64,000 nt of DNA from Megascapheus bottae (taxonomy: Eukaryota > Chordata > Mammalia > Rodentia > Geomyidae): positions 957,001 to 1,021,000 of the forward strand of contig JANJXV010000188.1 in NCBI GenBank assembly GCA_024803745.1, given 5' to 3'. Under the pieces are notes generated by a model, which did not search any database, had not been told where the DNA came from, and saw only the letters and a program-made list of their open reading frames with translations. Of the stretch, positions 62,592-64,000 are shown in pieces; the stretch's first letter is position 1, and every line of letters starts with the position of its first letter. A program made the position numbers and the translations under genes.

Positions 62592-63919
62592 GTAGGAAAA
62601 AGGTTTTGATACTTAGTCTTTTGTATGTATTGAATTTGCTAGTTCTGAAGCATTCATGGTACAATATTAAGGAAATGCTTAGCTCATGGTGATTAAGTGA
62701 AAGTGAAAGCCTGGATTAATGCAGCCTTGTTTATATGCAGTTATTTACTGGACTTGTACCCTTGTATTCTTGCTCTGGGCCAAGCCTATAGTGAGAACAG
62801 TGAGACACAAATGCGAGGGAATGTCCAAATTCAGAATTACTAAGAAGAACAGCATTTTAAGGTATATTTTTTACCATCTATAAGTAGTTGCCATTCAAAA
62901 AAGCAGTTTGAGAATTCAGTGCATTGTGAGTAAGGTCACTCGTTCATCATTCTCCTCCCTCCAACTCCACCCACTACTTCCTTCCTACCATTTCTTTAAT
63001 GTTGTAGGATATACACATGACTTTGTAATTCCGTATTTAAGAAATAAGAATCAACGTTTTCTAAAAAGCTATATCCTCATTAACTGACTTATGTAATTGT
63101 AGCCTCTCTGTACAACACCTTTATAATGAGTTTTAAAAATATTTTTTATTGTACTTAATAGGAGGGTTACATTACTTTCGCCAGATAGAAGGTGCATTAC
63201 TTCACATACATTGGATTGGAGTGTTGGTCACTATAAAAAAAAATAACTGACCAAAGAACTTAAAGTGGGGAAAGATTCATTTGGGCTCACAGTTTCAGGA
63301 TTTCCTTTAAGGCCACTTGATCCCATTGCTTTGGGCCTACACTGACACTGAACAATCATGTCAAGGAGGCGGGTATTGTGGAGAAGGATTGCTCACCTCA
63401 AGGTTCCCAGGAAGCTGAGGAGAAGGAAGGGTTTGCGACATGATCCATCCTTCCAGTGACTTCTTTGGTTTCATGAGGCCCCAACTCCTAACATTTTCCC
63501 CACCTCCTACTAATGCTTTAAATTTAGGAAGCCCTCACCGAATGAACCTGTGGATAAAGTCAAAAGCCTCATAATATAATTACTTCCCCATACCCACCTC
63601 TGAACGCTGCTGGTATACTGGGGATCAAGCCTTCCATCTATGAGCCTTTTAAGTGCACATTTCATATCCAAATTCTAACACACAAAGATGGAACCATACA
63701 GTGCATTCTACAATCATCATCCCAACCTACAGTCATGCTTTGTTTATTCCTTCCCCACTCTTCTCAAACCCTGGGTCACCCTTCCTACTCTTCTTTCCTC
63801 AACCAGGATTACTTTGAAGGAAATTCTATTCATCAGGTCCTTTTACCTCACAAGAAGTTTGGCATGACACCCAACATATGCACTCTTAAAAAAAAATCCA
63901 ACAACTGCAAAGCATCTAC
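62592..63919 (+). other. Intron with unassigned old repeat
   Basis: 63137-63215 is a short minus-oriented L1 tail. 63220-63660 ('ggctcacagtttcagga', 'catgaggccccaactcc', 'ctggggatcaagccttcc') resembles an old MaLR-type LTR, but I am not sure. No exon was found. Confidence 0.4.
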
Positions 63920-64000
63920 CCGACACTGATGACTGGCACCTGTCTGTATTTCTAGATACAGGCTGAGATTTGAGAATGGTGTTTCAAAGCCAGCCCTGGC
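63920..64000 (+). mobile_element. SINE, 5' part, cut by window end
   Basis: 'ggcacctgtctgtatttctag' and 'ttcaaagccagccctggc' match the first monomer of the local SINE. Confidence 0.55.

Overview
The window is mammalian nuclear DNA, AT-rich and intron-dominated. Its SINEs are dimeric tRNA-derived elements containing 'aatcctagctactcagg' and 'agctcagggaca', and its L1 lineage resembles that of geomyoid rodents (kangaroo rats and pocket mice). The order Rodentia is fairly safe. The family assignment is an inference from remembered repeat families.

Nearly everything lies inside one plus-strand gene, a voltage-sensing phosphatase of the TPTE/TPTE2 (VSP) family. It enters before base 1 and continues past base 64000. 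From about 40.7 kb to 62.6 kb there are nine well-formed exons. They encode transmembrane segments S1 to S4, the basic VSD-phosphatase linker, the start of the PTEN-like domain, and the catalytic loop HCKGGKGRTGT, which is split across an 8.8-kb intron. Splice phases agree at every joint except one: the exon expected between 48413 and 52251 is missing or decayed (candidate near 52.1 kb).

From 1 to about 40 kb the gene carries the most unusual structure here, a long array of tiny, phase-2/phase-2 exons (51, 54 or 57 nt) in several sequence families, which I call A to F. The array grew by tandem duplication. In genomic order the intact cassettes are A1 (partial), B1, C1, D1, A2, E1, A3, B2, C2, E2, A4, B3, C4, C5, D2, F and E3. 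Two more copies (E0 and C3) look dead. Joined in genomic order they give an open frame of about 290 residues, acidic and rich in Ser, Thr and Asn. This would be the cytoplasmic N-terminal tail and would run directly into S1. Shared L1 fragments, shared CT microsatellites and three visible recombination joints allow the history of the array to be read.

The introns hold three processed pseudogenes: GINS4 and DSTN side by side on the minus strand at 33.5-35.3 kb, and PSMC1 on the plus strand at 45.6-47.2 kb. They also hold a 1.55-kb non-coding LTR retroelement with two LTRs (4.5-6.0 kb), a composite GC-rich SINE (25.6-26.0 kb), a 5'-inverted (twin-primed) L1 (37.9-39.1 kb), a large L1 cluster in both orientations (54.9-60.6 kb), many SINEs and many microsatellites. 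Most of the remaining sequence is duplicated or unique intron without recognisable genes. No rRNA, functional tRNA or CRISPR was seen.
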